64,000 nucleotides of DNA from Cryptomeria japonica (GCF_030272615.1 NC_081412.1:674310323-674374322), one strand, 5' to 3'; shown: positions 11,560-24,917, counted from the stretch's first letter. Notes: a model not told the origin generated them from the letters alone. Program-made: numbers and translations.

Positions 11560-12679
11560 AGGAGGTCTGACATGGTAACCCAATGGAGCTTTGACCCAAA
11601 CCCAATCTTTACAATCCTTTATAGTCATGCCCACATCCAAATGCAAAATCTGGGACTGCAGCAAGATATCAATGTAGAAGTATGGAAGGAAAAAGTCACT
11701 GTTTTCAACCCCACTGTACAATCCACATCCAAATGCAAAATCTGGAACTGAAACAATGAGTTTATCACAAGAAATCAATGTTGAAGCACCCAAAAAAAAA
11801 TTGATAGCAGGGATTACACTAGGTCCAGGTAATGCCATTGCATGTAATGTCAATATTGGTTTGGAGAACAGAGGGGTCATCCATTTTGAATAGATAACTG
11901 GAAAGTAATGGACTATAATTGTAAACTTGCTGATTGATAAGCAATCTTCCAAATGGAAAAATTCCTCGCAAATGTTTATAAATATAATTAACCAAAAGCA
12001 ACTTGAGAGAATGGGTATTTTGTAAATCTCTCTGAAAATGATCAAATTAACAAGGTTTTCTGGATTCTTTTAAAACTGGTATGACTTTGCAATATATAAA
12101 TGGTAATGCATCTTTCTTTCCTTCAGCTCTGCCCTATAATTGCAGAGCTGAGGGAAAGAATAAAGAATAAGAAATATCTTTGAAAGAGAAAAAGTAAATG
12201 TAAATATAATTATAAATTATTAATAAACATTGAAAATTTAATTATTTATTAAAAAATAAATAACAATTATCTTTAAAAATAATAGAACTGTTAAAAAGAA
12301 TGGATGTTATTATGTATGTTAATTAGATATTTAGTATATTTATATTATTTGTTCATTTGAAATCAAATTTAAAGACTTGCTTATTCTAAAACATTTTAAT
12401 CTATTCTAAAAAACTGGATTTTTTTTTTTTCATATTTTAGTCAAGTTTTGTGTATGCAAAACCAACAAAGATGTAATATGCAGTCTCTACAGAAAAATAA
12501 AGACAATGTCATGAATAAAAATTCTAAACATATTTTTGTTTCAGTTTTCTTTCTATTTCTTTATATTTTGAGTCAATCAATAGCTATACTATATTGTAAA
12601 TGGCTAAAGATTATACTATGAGAGATTTTCAAAACATTAAAATGTCATAAATACATAATCTCTCAAGTTGAGTGAAGAG
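11560..12679 (-). other. 3' flank of the receptor-kinase pseudogene (duplicated non-coding DNA)
   Basis: Matches 16056-17762, the flank of the intact gene, apart from a roughly 640-bp segment present only there. It includes a doubled stretch containing CCAAATGCAAAATCTGG. A 162-codon minus-strand open frame (11557-12045) is not conserved in the sister copy, so I do not call it a gene. Possible polyadenylation signals cannot be told apart from general AT-richness. Confidence 0.6.
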
Positions 12680-15472
12680 CTAAGATGTAGATGTAGATGT
12701 AGACCAATTTTCATCCCTTCCTGATTTAACAATTTTTTCAACTATTTGTACTCTCAAGAAAAGACAAGATATCTATGGGCAATTGAAGAGACCAAGTACC
12801 AAGAAATGTCACTGCTATTTTTTCTAATCTTTTAGTTATCTCCATCATATCTGGTCATTCTTGTGGCAGCTCCCTTGTGCAAGCTAGTCCAACTTGCATA
12901 AATTGAGTAAGACATGACAACACCATTGATAAATCTGATTCATTAACATCTCTAAGTAGGTTGTCATCCACCACTTCAGTGATTTTATTTGGAAAATTCA
13001 TACCTACCCATTTTGGTAGATCAATTCCCTCTACAAACATGTCATTTGTAGGTCTCCTCCTTGTCAACAACTCTAAAAGAAGAATTCCATAGCTATATAC
13101 ATCTTTTGTGGAAATCATTCCACCCACACCATACTCTACAATATAATTGTACAATAATTAGTGATCCTCAAACCATATTAAATATCCATATCATTTATAA
13201 AAAAAAAAAACTAAAAAAAATTATATATGAATAATGCAAAGTTTTATACCTGGTGCAATGTATCCAATAGATCCATTCAATGCATTTGTAGAAGCAAATG
13301 AATTCATTGAATTCCCAAATAGAAGTTTGGTAATGCCAAAATCTACTACACATGGAGTCATATCATCCCCCAACAACACAATATTGGGTTTTAGATCACA
13401 ATGTACGACTTGCACAAAGCAATGGTGATGCAGAAATTCCATTCCTCATGCTATCTCCTTTTCTATTCTTAATCGATTGCTAAATTTAATTTGCATTCAT
13501 CTCCTCCCTCTAGGTAAAGCCATCTCCCCAAACTTCCATTTGACATGAATGGAAGAACCAATGCTTTAAAGTCAAGGTTGGAACAAGTTGAAATGATTTT
13601 AATCACATTTCGATGCCTAACTCTTTCTAACACATTACATTCTCTATTAAAGGTTTGGAGAGCATTTTCATATTGTAAATCGAGAACTTTAACAACACTA
13701 TATGTACCATTTTTTAGAATCAATTTATAGATAGATCCAAAACTACCAATTCTTATTAGCTAGATTTGCTTCACTAAAGCCACTAGTTGCATCTAGAAGT
13801 TCTTCATATGAAATTCGTAAGGGCCACACATTGAGATTAGGAATCTTTCATTGTCTCCATCTATAGGAAAGCATAAACAATAGAAAAGACATGATGAAAA
13901 TTTTAATGCCGACCACAATAGGAATTATCACCTTCTTGTTGATTGATGGTTGTTTGTGCTTGGAATGAGAGCATGGTGGCAATTTCATCCATGTTCCACA
14001 AAGGCCAAGATTTCCCATAATTGCTGACTCATCAATTATTACAAAAACTCCTTCCTCTAGAACCTTTTCTGTTACTTTGTTTGAAGAGAGATTGATATGA
14101 TTAAGTGTTTTCATTTCTCCAAAAGCCATTGGAATTGCACCTGACAAATTGTTGTTGGAGAGATCAATGTCCAGAAGATTTTTGAGTTATGTGATTGATT
14201 TTGGTATTGGACCATAAAATGAATTCCATGAAAGATTCAAATATTGTAAGTTTATGCAGCTTTATAGTGAGGCTGGAATTTCACTTGAAAACTTGTTAAG
14301 AGACAAATCAATAGATTGCACAATTACCATTTTACTCATTTCTAAAAGAGAACCTTGTAATAAATTATGAGAAATATTGAAATAAAGTTGGAGGTTTATT
14401 AGGTTTGCCAATTCTAGGGGTATATTTACTCTTAGCTTGTTGTGAGACAAGTCTAACACATCCAAAGTTTCACATCTCCCTAAGCTACCAAGAATTTTTC
14501 TTGATAGTTGATTGTGATCAAGAGCTAAAACTCTTAATTGTGTGAGATCACCAAGACTATTTGGAATTGTCCCTGAAAGCATGTTTTCACTGAGTACTAA
14601 TTGCCCAAGGTGTTTTGCTTGACCCCATTTGTTTGGAATATTTCCATATAAATTGTTTGTGCCTAGAAACAAGCTTTCAAGATTTGGAAGTTGACTGAAT
14701 GGAGATGGAATAGTAACATTAAAACAATTGTTTGATAATTCTAAGTATGTCAACATTGTGAGGTTGCTCATACCATATTTCCCTCAATTTTATTGGAGAA
14801 CAACTCTAAATCAGTGAGTTGGCTTAACAACTGGCTAATAGAAGAGGGCAAATTGCCAATGAAATACTTAAGAGACAAGCCTAGAAATTATAAAGAAGAA
14901 CAATTAATCAAAGCTGTTAGAATAGAAAAATTGTTGCTTTGGCTCACAAGATGATTATCCCACAAATTAAGCCATAGAAGTTGGTGTAAATTACCAAACT
15001 CCAAGGGCACCTTGCCACTAAGATGGTTACTACCTAAATCAAGCACTTGAAGTTGAGTACAATTGGAGAGGGAACTTGGGATTTCTCCAATGAGTTGGTT
15101 TCCTAACTCTCGCAATCTGTCAATTTTCCAAGGTATGTGGTCAGTTAATTGGTTATAATATAATGACAATTTATGAAGAAGAGTGCAATTTGAAAGGGTA
15201 GTAGGAATCACTCCTATCAAGTGTCAATAGAAAACAATTCGAGTTGAGTAAGCATACCCAGTTCAATAGGAATCTTACCTTGGAGTTTGTTGCTCATTAA
15301 TTGAAAGAATATTTAAAGAAGACAGATTTCCTAGAGAAGTGGGGATTGTGCCTGTCAACTGGTTTGCAATTGTGACAGATGGCCAAGCTGAGAGGGAATT
15401 ATACTACCACTCAAATTGTTATAAGACAAACTTAGAAATTGCAAAGAATGACAGTGTCCTAAAGTGGATGGA
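12680..15472 (-). pseudogene. LRR receptor-like kinase pseudogene, 5' truncated
   Basis: Broken tandem copy of the intact kinase gene at 17763-20974. It reads as exon 2 (12680-13135) and exon 1 (13250-15472) around an intron of about 114 bp at the same site (GYIAP / EYGVGG). LRR blocks, a membrane segment and kinase subdomains (RHRNVIKI, VHCDLKPN, VVDFGITK) are recognisable. Damage includes TGA at 12855-12857 where the sister has Arg after ELPQE, loss of a Gly codon in STK-DVYSYG, a frameshift plus stop near 13465, a stop near 13445, a 4-bp insertion near 13755 before the glycine loop, and several frame breaks in the LRRs. Similarity stops near 15472, so roughly the first 130 codons, including the signal peptide, are missing. 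It cannot encode a receptor. Confidence 0.92.
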
Positions 15473-15589
15473 CCTTTCGTTTTCATAGTTCATTTCATTC
15501 ATCAATTTTGATTACATTAACATGCAAGTCTGTGGACTACAAAATTTGAATAGACAAAGAAGATGTCCCTTCATTCTCATTATTCACTT

Positions 15590-15626
<37 letters not shown>

Positions 15627-16055
15627 TTATTTATTTATTTATTGGGTCAATCTTTATTCATCTATTGCCAAGAAATTCTGCAGTTTACTGTATATGGTTA
15701 ATAGAAAAGAGAAGAATTTAAAATTATGTTTTTTTATTGGAAAAATAAAAATAAAAATACAAGACAGCTGACCAGCAAATCAACTATAGAGAGCGCTGTT
15801 CAGAAACAATTACCATGACATGTACAGATGTAGGATACCAAATAGCTTAAAAACGGCTGTAGAATTTAAAACTATTAATACCTCAGCGTGCGAAAATCTG
15901 AGGAAGGAGATTATAATCAAAATTCTTAACTTGAATCTGTTCTATGAGTGGTAAATGAGAAGACAAAGTAAGGTAGAAAAGATAGAGGAGGTCGGGAGAT
16001 AGTTAATCTACGGAAGAGGAGTAAATGCAGTAAATGGGGCAGTTAGTGATTATGT
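15473..16055. other. Spacer between the two kinase units
   Basis: From the truncation point to the next duplicated flank. Part (about 15530-15670) resembles the region upstream of the intact gene near 21780-21870, so it is probably residual promoter-side DNA. It contains the AT microsatellite. No gene is seen. Confidence 0.5.
15591..15642. repeat. (TA)n and (TTTA)n microsatellite
   Basis: About 14 TA repeats followed by about five TTTA repeats. Confidence 0.9.
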
Positions 16056-17762
16056 TTAACATGTCTGACATGGTAACCCTGCATACCCACCAAATGCAAA
16101 ACGTGGGACTGAAACAAGAAGCATACCATAAGTGATCAATGTAGAAGAATGGAAGGAAAAAGTCCCCTTTGTTGAGCTGTTTTCAACCCTTCTGTACAAT
16201 CCTTTATTGGCATGATGCCCCACGTCCAATTGCAAAATCTGGGACTGAAACAATTAGTTTATCACAAGAATTCAATGTTGAAGCACCAAAGAAAAATATT
16301 GATAGCATGGATTACAGAGGGTCATCCATTTTTGAATAGATATGTAAGTTGCAGCCAACTCTAAAAAGAAGACTGGAAAGTAATGGATTATAATTGTAAA
16401 TTTGTCAAAATGGAAAAAAAAATTGCAAATATTAATATTAAATTAAGGTCAGTCTTAAATCACACACATTAAGTAGTATATTAAATTTAGGGAATGTTGG
16501 TCAATTCTGAATGTTTACATTTTTTAAGTTTAGAAGTCAAAGCTTAGTCCTTGTAATTTAAGCCATCCACTAAATTAATTTGATTCAAAAGATTTAAACA
16601 TACACATTAACTTAAAAATAAATGAAAATAATATTGATTGTCTATTATAATTTGTAGTCTACTTAAAAAGATAATTACTTTATTCATTTTCTACAACTAA
16701 ACACAGTTAAATATATTTTCTTAATAATAAAAGAAACATTAATATTTTTATTTACTTAATATCCAAATTAAACATATTAAATTAAATTAATTGTCTCATT
16801 CACTGCAGATATTAGTGAATATAACTAGCATATTGTAGAAGTGTCATAAAAAAGCCATTAAAGTGTTCTGCATACATCTAGTCATTGCCTGCATAGTTGG
16901 GAGTCCATACAAATGGTAACAAACCAGTTAGAAACCTTGATTACAATAGACTTGTGAATGAATACATGTTCTCCCATTCGAAGTTTAAAAGGGAATTTTT
17001 CCATATCCCCATTTTCTTATTGTTAGTATACAATAAAATTTAATCTTTGTTTCTCAAGAGAGATCATAAATATAATTATCAAAAAGCAACTTGAGAGAGT
17101 GGGTGTTTTGTAAATCTCTCTCAAAATGATCAAATTAATAAGGTTTTCTGGATTTTTTTTAAAAACTGGTATGACTATGCATTACATAAATGGTAATGCT
17201 TCTTTGTTTCCTTTGGCTCTACCCTATAATTGCAGAGCTGAGGGAAAGAATGAAGAATAAGAAATAACTCAAAGAGAAAAAATAAATGTAATTGTTAATT
17301 ATAAATAAAGTTGAAAATTCAAATATTAATTAAAAAATAAATAACAATTATCTTTATTTTTTGTTAAAAAGAGTGGATGTTACAGTATATTATGTATGTT
17401 AATTAGATATTTAGTATATTTATATTATTTGTTCATTTGAAGTCAAATTTAAATAGTTGCTTGTTTTAAAACATTTTAATCTATTCTAAAAAAATCGATT
17501 TAATTTTTTTTCATATTTTAGTTATATTTTGTGTATGTAAAATCAACAAAGATATAATATGTGTTTTCTCAACAGAAAAATAAAGAGAGTGTCAAGAAAC
17601 AAAATTTTTAACATAATTTTGTTTCAATTTTCTTTCTATTTCTTTATATATAGAGTCAATCAATAGATATATTGTCTTCTAAATGGCTAAAGATTATACT
17701 TTGAGAGTTTGACCAAACATTAAAATGTCATAAATACATAATCTCTCAAGTTGAGTGAAGAT
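16056..17762 (-). other. 3' flank of the intact kinase gene (duplicated non-coding DNA)
   Basis: Direct repeat of 11560-12679. Roughly 16430-17063 is absent from the other copy, an insertion here or a deletion there. AT-rich; no gene is recognised. Confidence 0.6.
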
Positions 17763-20700
17763 CTACGATGTAGATGTAGACCAATTATCATCCTTTCCTA
17801 ATTCAATATTTTCTCGATCATTTGTACTCTCAAGAAAGGACAAAATATCTATGGGCAATTGAAGAGACCGAGTACCAAGAAATGTTATTGCTATTTTTTC
17901 TAATCTTTTAGTTATCTCCATCATATCTGGTCGTTCTTGTGGCAGCTCCCTTGTGCAAGCCAGTCCAACTTGCATAAATTGAGTAAGACATGACAACACC
18001 ATTGATAAATCTGATTCATTAACATCTCTAAGTAGGTTGTCATCCACCACTTCAGTGATTTTATTTGGAAAATTCATACCTACCCATTTTGGTAGATTAA
18101 TTCCCTCTACAAACATGTCATTTGTAGGTCTCCTCCTTGTCAACAACTCTAAAAGAAGAATTCCATAGCTGTATACATCTCCTTTTGTGGAAACCATTCC
18201 ACCCATTCCATACTCTACAACATAATACAATAATTAGTGATCCTCAAACTATATAAAATATCCATACTAATTCTGAAAATAATAATAATTTATATTGGAA
18301 TAATGCAAAGTTTTATACCTGGTGCAATGTAGCCAATAGATCCATTCAATGCATTTGTAGAAGAAAATGAATTCATTGAATTCCCAAATAGAAGTTTGGT
18401 AATGCCGAAATCTGCTACACATGGAGTCAAATCATCCCCCAATAATACATTATTGGGTTTTAGATCACAATGTATAACTTGTACAAAGCAATGGTGATGC
18501 AGATATTCCATTCCTTGTGCTATCTCCTTTGCTATTCTTAATCGGTCAATCAAATTTAATTTGCATTCATCTCCTCCCTCAGGGTAAAGCCATCTCCCCA
18601 AACTTCCATTTGACATGAATGGAAGGACCAATGCTTTAAAGTCAAGGTTGGAACAAGTTGAAATGATTTTAATTACATTTCGATGCCTGACTCTTTTCAA
18701 CACATTACATTCTCTATCAAATGTTCGAAGAGCATTTTCATCTTGTAAATTTAGAACTTTAACGGCAATATCTATACCATTTTTTAGAATCCCTTTATAG
18801 ATAGATCCAAAACTACCAATTCCTATTAGATTTGCCTCACTAAAGCCACCAGTTGCATCTAGAAGTTCTTCATATGCAATTCGTATGGGCCACACATTGA
18901 GATTGGGAATCTTTCTTTGTCTCCATCTATAGGAAATGATAAACAATAGGAAAGACATGATGAAAATTGCAATGCCGACCACAACAGGAATTATCACCTT
19001 CTTGCTAACTGGTGGTTGTTTGTGCTTGGAATGAGAGCATGGGGACAATGTCATCAATGTTCCACAAAGGCCAAGATTTCCCATAATTGTTGACTCATCA
19101 ATTGTTGCAAAAACTCCTTCCTCTGGAACCTCCCCTGTTAATTTGTTTGAAGAGAGATTGATATGTTGAAGTGTTTCCATTTCTCCAAAAGCCATTGGAA
19201 TTGCACCTGACAAATTGTTGTTGGAGAGATCAATGTCCAGAAGATTTTTGAGTTGTGTGAGTGATGTTTGTATTGGACCATACAAAGAATTCCATGAAAG
19301 ATTCAAATATTGTAAATTTGTGCAGCTTGATAGTGAGGCTGGAATTTCACTTGAGAACTTGTTAAGAGACACATCTATAGCTTGAACCATTACCATTTTA
19401 CTCATTTCTAAAAGAGAACCTTGTAATAAATTGTCAGAAATATTGAAATAAAGTTGGAGGTTTTTAAGATTTGCTAATTCCGGGGGTATATTTCCTCTTA
19501 GCTTGTTGTGAGACAAGTCTAACACCTCCAATGTTTCACATCTCCCTAAGCTACCAGGAATTTTTCCTGATAGTTGATTGTGATCAAGAGCTAAAACTCT
19601 TAATTGTGTGAGATCACCAAGACTATTTGGAATTTTCCCTGAAAGCATGTTTTCACTAAGTACTAATTGCCCAAGGTGTTTTGCTTGACCCCAATTGTTT
19701 GGAATGTTTCCATACAAATTGTTTATGGCTAGAAACAAGCTTTCAAGATTTGGAAGTTGACTGAATGGGGATGGAATAGTTCCATTAAAACGATTGTCTG
19801 ATAAGTCTAAGTATGTCAACATTGTGAGGTTGCTAATACCGCTTGGTATATTTCCCTCAATTTTATTGGAGAATAACTCTAAATCAGTGAGTTTGCTTGA
19901 TAATTGACTAATAGAAGAGGGCAACATGCCAGTGAAATAATTAAGGGACAAGCTTAGAAATTGTAAAGAAGAACAATTAGTCAAAGCTGTTAGAATAGAA
20001 AAATTGTTGCTTTGGCTCACAAGATGATTATCCCACAAATTAAGCCATAGAAGTTGGTGTAAATTACCAAATTCCAAGGGCACCTTACCACTAAGTTGGT
20101 TGCTAGCTAAATCAACCACTTGAAGTTGAGTACAATTGGTGAGGGAACTTGGTATTTCTCCAATGAGTTGGTTTCCCTCCAATAGGAGATGTTGCAACTC
20201 TCGCAATTTGCCAATTTCCCAAGGTATGTGTCCAGTTAATTGATTATAATATAATGACAAATTATGGAGAAGAGTGCAATTTGAAAGGGCAGCAGGAATC
20301 ACTCCTATCAAGTTGTTGGTGCTAATAGAAAGCACTTCAAGTTTAGTAAGCATACCCAATTCAATTGGAATCTTACCTTGGAGTTTGTTTCTCATCAATT
20401 GAAAGGATATTAAAGAAGACAGATTTCCTAAAGAAGTGGGGACTGTGCCTGTCAACTGGTTTGCTCCTAACAAAAGTGCTTCCAAATGTGGAAGATAGCC
20501 AAGCTGAGAGGGAATACTACCACTCAAATTGTTATAAGACAAACTTAGAACTTGCAAAGAACCACAATCTCCTAAAGTGGATGGAATGGAGCCTTCCAAT
20601 TTATTTTGAGCCAACACAAGTATTCTAAGACGAAAAAGCCTCCCTAGCTGAGGAGGAATTTGGCCTTGTAAACTGTTATTTGCAAAATCAAGTATTCTAA

Positions 20701-20974
20701 GAAAAGAGAGATTGCCAAGAAAAGGAGAGATGGTTCCTAACAAAGACATACCAGTGAGATTCAAAGAAGCCACACGTTGATGACGAGAAGAGCAGACAAC
20801 ACCAGTCCAATTGCAAAAGGAATGATGAGGAGACCAATCGGACAATAAATTATTCGACTGGGAAATCAAAGAATGCTTAAAGGACAGAAGAGCTTCTTCA
20901 TCAGAATGAGAAGAAATGTGTGTAGGTAATGCAGAGAAAACCAAGAGGAGGAAACATACTAGAGCCATCTTCAT
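17763..20974 (-). CDS. LRR receptor-like kinase, non-RD, subfamily XII-like; intact
   Basis: Predicted plasma-membrane receptor kinase of 1035 residues in two exons. Exon 1 is 18319-20974 and exon 2 is 17763-18214. The 104-bp intron (18215-18318) has GT-AG ends and joins GYIAP to EYGMGG in the kinase activation segment, the usual site in the FLS2/EFR/Xa21-like group. Visible domains: signal peptide about 1-22; LRR N-terminal cap about 24-62 (SDEEALLSFKHSL, CNWTGVVC); about 20 extracellular LRRs to about 620; transmembrane segment about 659-681; kinase from about 714. Catalytic parts are present: glycine loop GIGSFG 718-723, Lys739, Glu755, HCD at 835-837 and DFG at 855-857. Cys in place of Arg before the catalytic Asp makes it non-RD, the class associated with pattern-recognition immunity. 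ATG 20974 starts the signal peptide, and a TATA box lies just upstream. The ligand is unknown. Confidence 0.93.
18215..18318 (-). other. Intron of the receptor kinase gene
   Basis: Donor CCAG/GTATAAAA and acceptor TTGTAG/AGTATGG on the minus strand. Splicing restores the conserved kinase string GYIAPEYGMGG. Without it translation would stop within nine codons. The pseudogene copy keeps the same intron position. Confidence 0.92.
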
Positions 20975-21038
20975 CTTTTATCTGTCTTGAACTCACAAAC
21001 CCCAACCCTCTGTGTTGTACTCAGGCTCACCGAATTGT

Positions 21039-21046
21039 TATTTATA
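21039..21046 (-). promoter_or_regulatory. TATA box of the receptor kinase gene
   Basis: TATAAATA on the minus strand, 65-72 bp upstream of the ATG at 20974. With standard spacing this gives a short 5' leader of about 35-40 bp. Confidence 0.55.
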
Positions 21047-22640
21047 AGCTGTCCCATGATGAGAAGTCATACGAAGACCAGAAAGATGATGATTGTGTCG
21101 CACACAAATGGAAGTGGAGGAAATGGGAGGAAGGTTCCATGCAAGTGTGAAAGGGTCGAGATTACAGTAAGCATTTAACTAATGTTATAAGCGTTTGGGG
21201 TACGACTCCATTAATAGACATAAAGCTACATGCAAGTGGGAAAAGGTATAGATTACGTTGAAATTTTTTACAACCGTGTGGACTGCAACTCCAAGAATAG
21301 ACACAAAGATGTGACTTTCATATCAATCCTACACGGAAGAAGGTTGTGGAAAATGGGTTGAAATTTAGCATGGAGAAAATTGTGTTCACATTATTTTCAC
21401 TTTCTTTAATGTCTTATATTATTCAAATTTGTTTAATTTTGTTCATGCTTTACATCTAATCGAGATTACAGTAAGCATAGACAGAAGATGTGCAGGTCAT
21501 CTTCATCCTTCGTTCACCAGATTTGCTGTACATGCAGACCGGAGAAACTTTCATTTTCAAATGGGCCCTTCATTTTCATCATTCAAATGGGTCCTTATGA
21601 TTTTCATCATTCACTTCGTTCTTCAATTTTGATTTTTATGGGGGTCAATTTTGATATTTTTTGGTCGATCTTGATTCATCTATTTTTTTCAATAGTCTTC
21701 ATTTGATTCATCTATTTTCAATCACCCAAACATTACTTGAAAACCATCCTAGTGGGAAAAGGTGAACTATTATATTTATAAATATTACAAGCATGTGAAC
21801 TGCTCCAAGAATAGACACAAAATGTGCTCTTCATTTTCATTGTTCACTAAGTTTTGGTCAATCTTGACTCATTTATTTGCAAGAGACTCTTGGCTTATAG
21901 AAGAAAAGCATTCCACACAAGAATGGAAGAACATTGTGGAAACTCGGAGTATAGAGAAAATTGTGTTCTCACCTTATTTTTATTTTGTTTAATATTTCAA
22001 TAACTAATCACGAATTTTATTTTGTAATGTTCAAATCTACTTTCTTTTGTTTAGTGAATGCATTTAATTCAAATCTAACATAGTAATGGTTTGCTATCTA
22101 AATTTTCAAATTTGTTTGAAAGTAAGAGTAGGGTCTATTTTTTATAATTAAAATAATTATTATAAAAAATATTATATTATAAAACTTAATTATAATAGTA
22201 AAATAAATAATTTTCTGATGCACAATTTTGATCTTGTAACTTGTATATTTTTGCTTCATGGTTCACTGAATTTGTCATTCTCTAAGCTTTTCTAAGGATT
22301 GCTTAAAGAGCTATCAAATTGTTAAGTGACAATTTCTTCTAAGTCGGCCCTTGAAAAATGACTAGCTTTATGGTTTGTGAAATAATTCAAGGTAACAAGC
22401 TTCTAACATGAAAATTTTCTAGAGTAATGTGATGTAATTCACTAGGTTTTTCTTAGGTGCTCCGTTTGAAGTGTTCCTAACATGTTTCTTCCTTCAATGT
22501 GAATAAAATTCAACAATTCTTTGATGTCCCAAATAAATGCAATTGAATTCATTAAAATATGAGTGCATAGCCATAAATCACATACATTTTTGTTTACTTG
22601 ACTCATAATAGAGCTAATAAAATTTACAAGAGATCACCAA
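21047..22640. other. Upstream flank of the kinase gene; no gene seen
   Basis: AT-rich DNA with loosely repeated stretches (GAATAGACACAAA and TTCATTTTCATCATTCA recur between 21290 and 21870). Any regulatory elements beyond the TATA box cannot be singled out by eye. Confidence 0.5.
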
Positions 22641-22649
22641 ATTTAAATT

Positions 22650-24600
22650 TGAATAATTAAATTTTAGGGGCCGTATCTACAAGCATGAGACCATTCTTAC
22701 AATTATGGAGCTGACCCCAAGATAGGTAAATGGTAATATTTGTATAAAAAATGAATATTTCGATATGTATGGTGTAATAAATAAGGGATTCATAGAAGGA
22801 GGTGTATAAATGGAGAGGATATGGATAAAAGTATGAAAAATTATGTAAATGGATAAATGTGCTCAAGAGAAGGAATCAAGTCCACAGTTACACAAGATTG
22901 GATATTTATTGATATGTAATTTACTTATGCAATTATCTCAAAATAGGAGCAAAAATAAATGGAAAATTAACATGTGTATCAAAATATTTCTTTGTTGGCA
23001 CATATATATAAGTATACAAAAAATTCATTAAATTAGTCAAATTATATAATGAAACAAATTGATTTGATTCACACAATTCACTTTTTCCTAAAAGTATACA
23101 ACTCTAACCTTAGATTTGCATGAGAGAGTATATTAAAAAATATGCCAATGCTCCTTTATAAGATGAGGGTGCTTGAATTTTATATCTATTAAAATATGAA
23201 TATAAATCCCATTAAAATTTATAAAAAATACTTGTAAGAAGAATAGTTAATGATTGTCTACTAAGCTTAGTTATGTAGTGTATTTACGTAGAGATAAGTG
23301 ATGGAATACAATAATATATTTTTAAAATTATGGATGAAAATTATTACATTGATTGGGTGATATACTCAAGGTGCATATTATTGAATTAACTCTAAGAATT
23401 GGGTACATCTTTGTAATAGTGAATTTCAACCTTAAAATTTTCCTTTTTATTTAAACTTTGGCTATGTTATCATTTTCATACAAGAATGATTGTATAAGTG
23501 GAAAGGTTTTAGCTAGGTTGGCACATAACAGAATAAAATACTATGTAAAAAAAGAGTGAAACAATGCAAATACTTAGAAATATAATAAAAGTACTTATGA
23601 ATGCTCAATAATAATAGGCCCCTTCGAGTAGTCAAACCTATAAAAATATCCAAAAATAAATAGAATTCAAATTATGATGTCCTCTTAGACTTCCTCAACT
23701 ATGTAGATCTACTAGTTGATCTAGTTGGATATGATGGTGCCCTCTAATCTACAGGTAGTTCTTTCTCATATAGATATTTATAGTACTCAACCTCATGCAA
23801 ACCTTTCAATCTTCACCACTATAGGAGCCAATTCCTATGTACCTAATAGTTCTTGAGCTTCATGCCTATCTACATGAACCCATTGTAGATCTAATTGAGC
23901 CTATTCTAGTTGAATAGCTAGTGCATCTCTCTCTGATCTTAGTTGAACCTCCTCTTCCCCATCTTCTCATTTTTTATCTCAAGCCTCATCTTCCTCCCTC
24001 ATTAATATTTCTATCTTTCTCTATAGGTTATCCCCTTATCTCACTCCACATCCATTTCCTCATACTATCTATCCCTCTCTAACTATAGGCTATCCCTCCC
24101 TTGGACTACTTGATCCCTTGTGTGAGTCTCATCTATCTTCCTCCAACATAATTTTAACTACGATAATGCAATAGCTATCCACACGTGTGTTCTCATCTTC
24201 CTTCACATCCTATTGATCCTCATCCAACTCCATCTCCTAAACCTCATCCCCACTCACTCATTGTCTCACCCTTGACAAACCCATACTATCACCACCAACC
24301 TTTGTTAGACCTACCTAACACCTCCACCTCCTCAATCACTCCATCTCCACCCATCACTTCCCCAACATTAGGAATCATTAGTGTCACTAGATGATGATAT
24401 ACCCACCACTCTACATAGTCAAGAGAAATGCTCATATTTTCTACCTCTAGTCCTAGCAATGAAGGTAGTAGATAAAGATATAACCATCTTTAACTTCAAA
24501 ACTATAAGATTTCCACAATCCATTCAAATATTGTTAGTAGTTTTTGAGTTTGATTGTGTGAGATTTTTTTTTTATATCAACATTTCGAATCACAGAGTGT
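22650..24600 (-). repeat. Dispersed repeat, copy 1, with degenerate minus-strand coding
   Basis: Colinear and direct with 62150-63850, for example around CAAGCATGAGACCATT, GATATGGATAAAA, CATGAGAGAGTATATTAAAAA and TCACATCCTATTGATCCTCA. On the minus strand about 23700-24130 reads as a charged, coiled-coil-like peptide broken by many stops (RSERDALAIQLE type), suggesting an old transposon-encoded protein. No family is recognised. Confidence 0.6.
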
Positions 24601-24666
24601 GATTTGAAATGTTGACGATCAAAAAAAATAATCTCACACAATAAAACCTGAAAAATACTAACAACA
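24529..24666. repeat. Inverted repeat, about 70-bp arms (foldback)
   Basis: The arms meet near 24597. The left arm contains TGTGTGAGATTTTTTTTT and the right arm AATCTCACACAATAAAAC, with the outer ends TGTTAGTAG and CTAACAACA. The copy at 63.8 kb lacks it, so it may be a small foldback or MITE insertion within the dispersed repeat. No clear target duplication. Confidence 0.6.
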
Positions 24667-24917
24667 TCTTGAACTTGTCCAAAATCTATACTTAGACATC
24701 CCCCATGGATCAATCTCTCAATTCATTGGAGAACAAACTACCTCCCTCAATGGCTTACCCTATGGTAAGCTAGACTTTCACCACACTCTATGTGATATAT
24801 ATTGTTCTATGGCATATGGAGTTTACCTAGAATAAAGAAACATGTTGTCTATACATACATCAACTTCTAATCACCACTTAGTGAGGCCTCAAAAAAAATT
24901 CATGGTCTCTACTCTAC

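Noticed and set aside
11557-12045. 162-codon minus-strand open frame beside the kinase pseudogene
   Set aside because: The duplicated flank at 16056-16400 does not preserve the frame, and no motif is recognisable.
24185-24394. Pro/Ser/His-rich 69-codon plus-strand frame, possibly secreted peptide
   Set aside because: No signal peptide; located in repeat DNA whose degenerate coding traces lie on the other strand; the sister copy does not preserve it.
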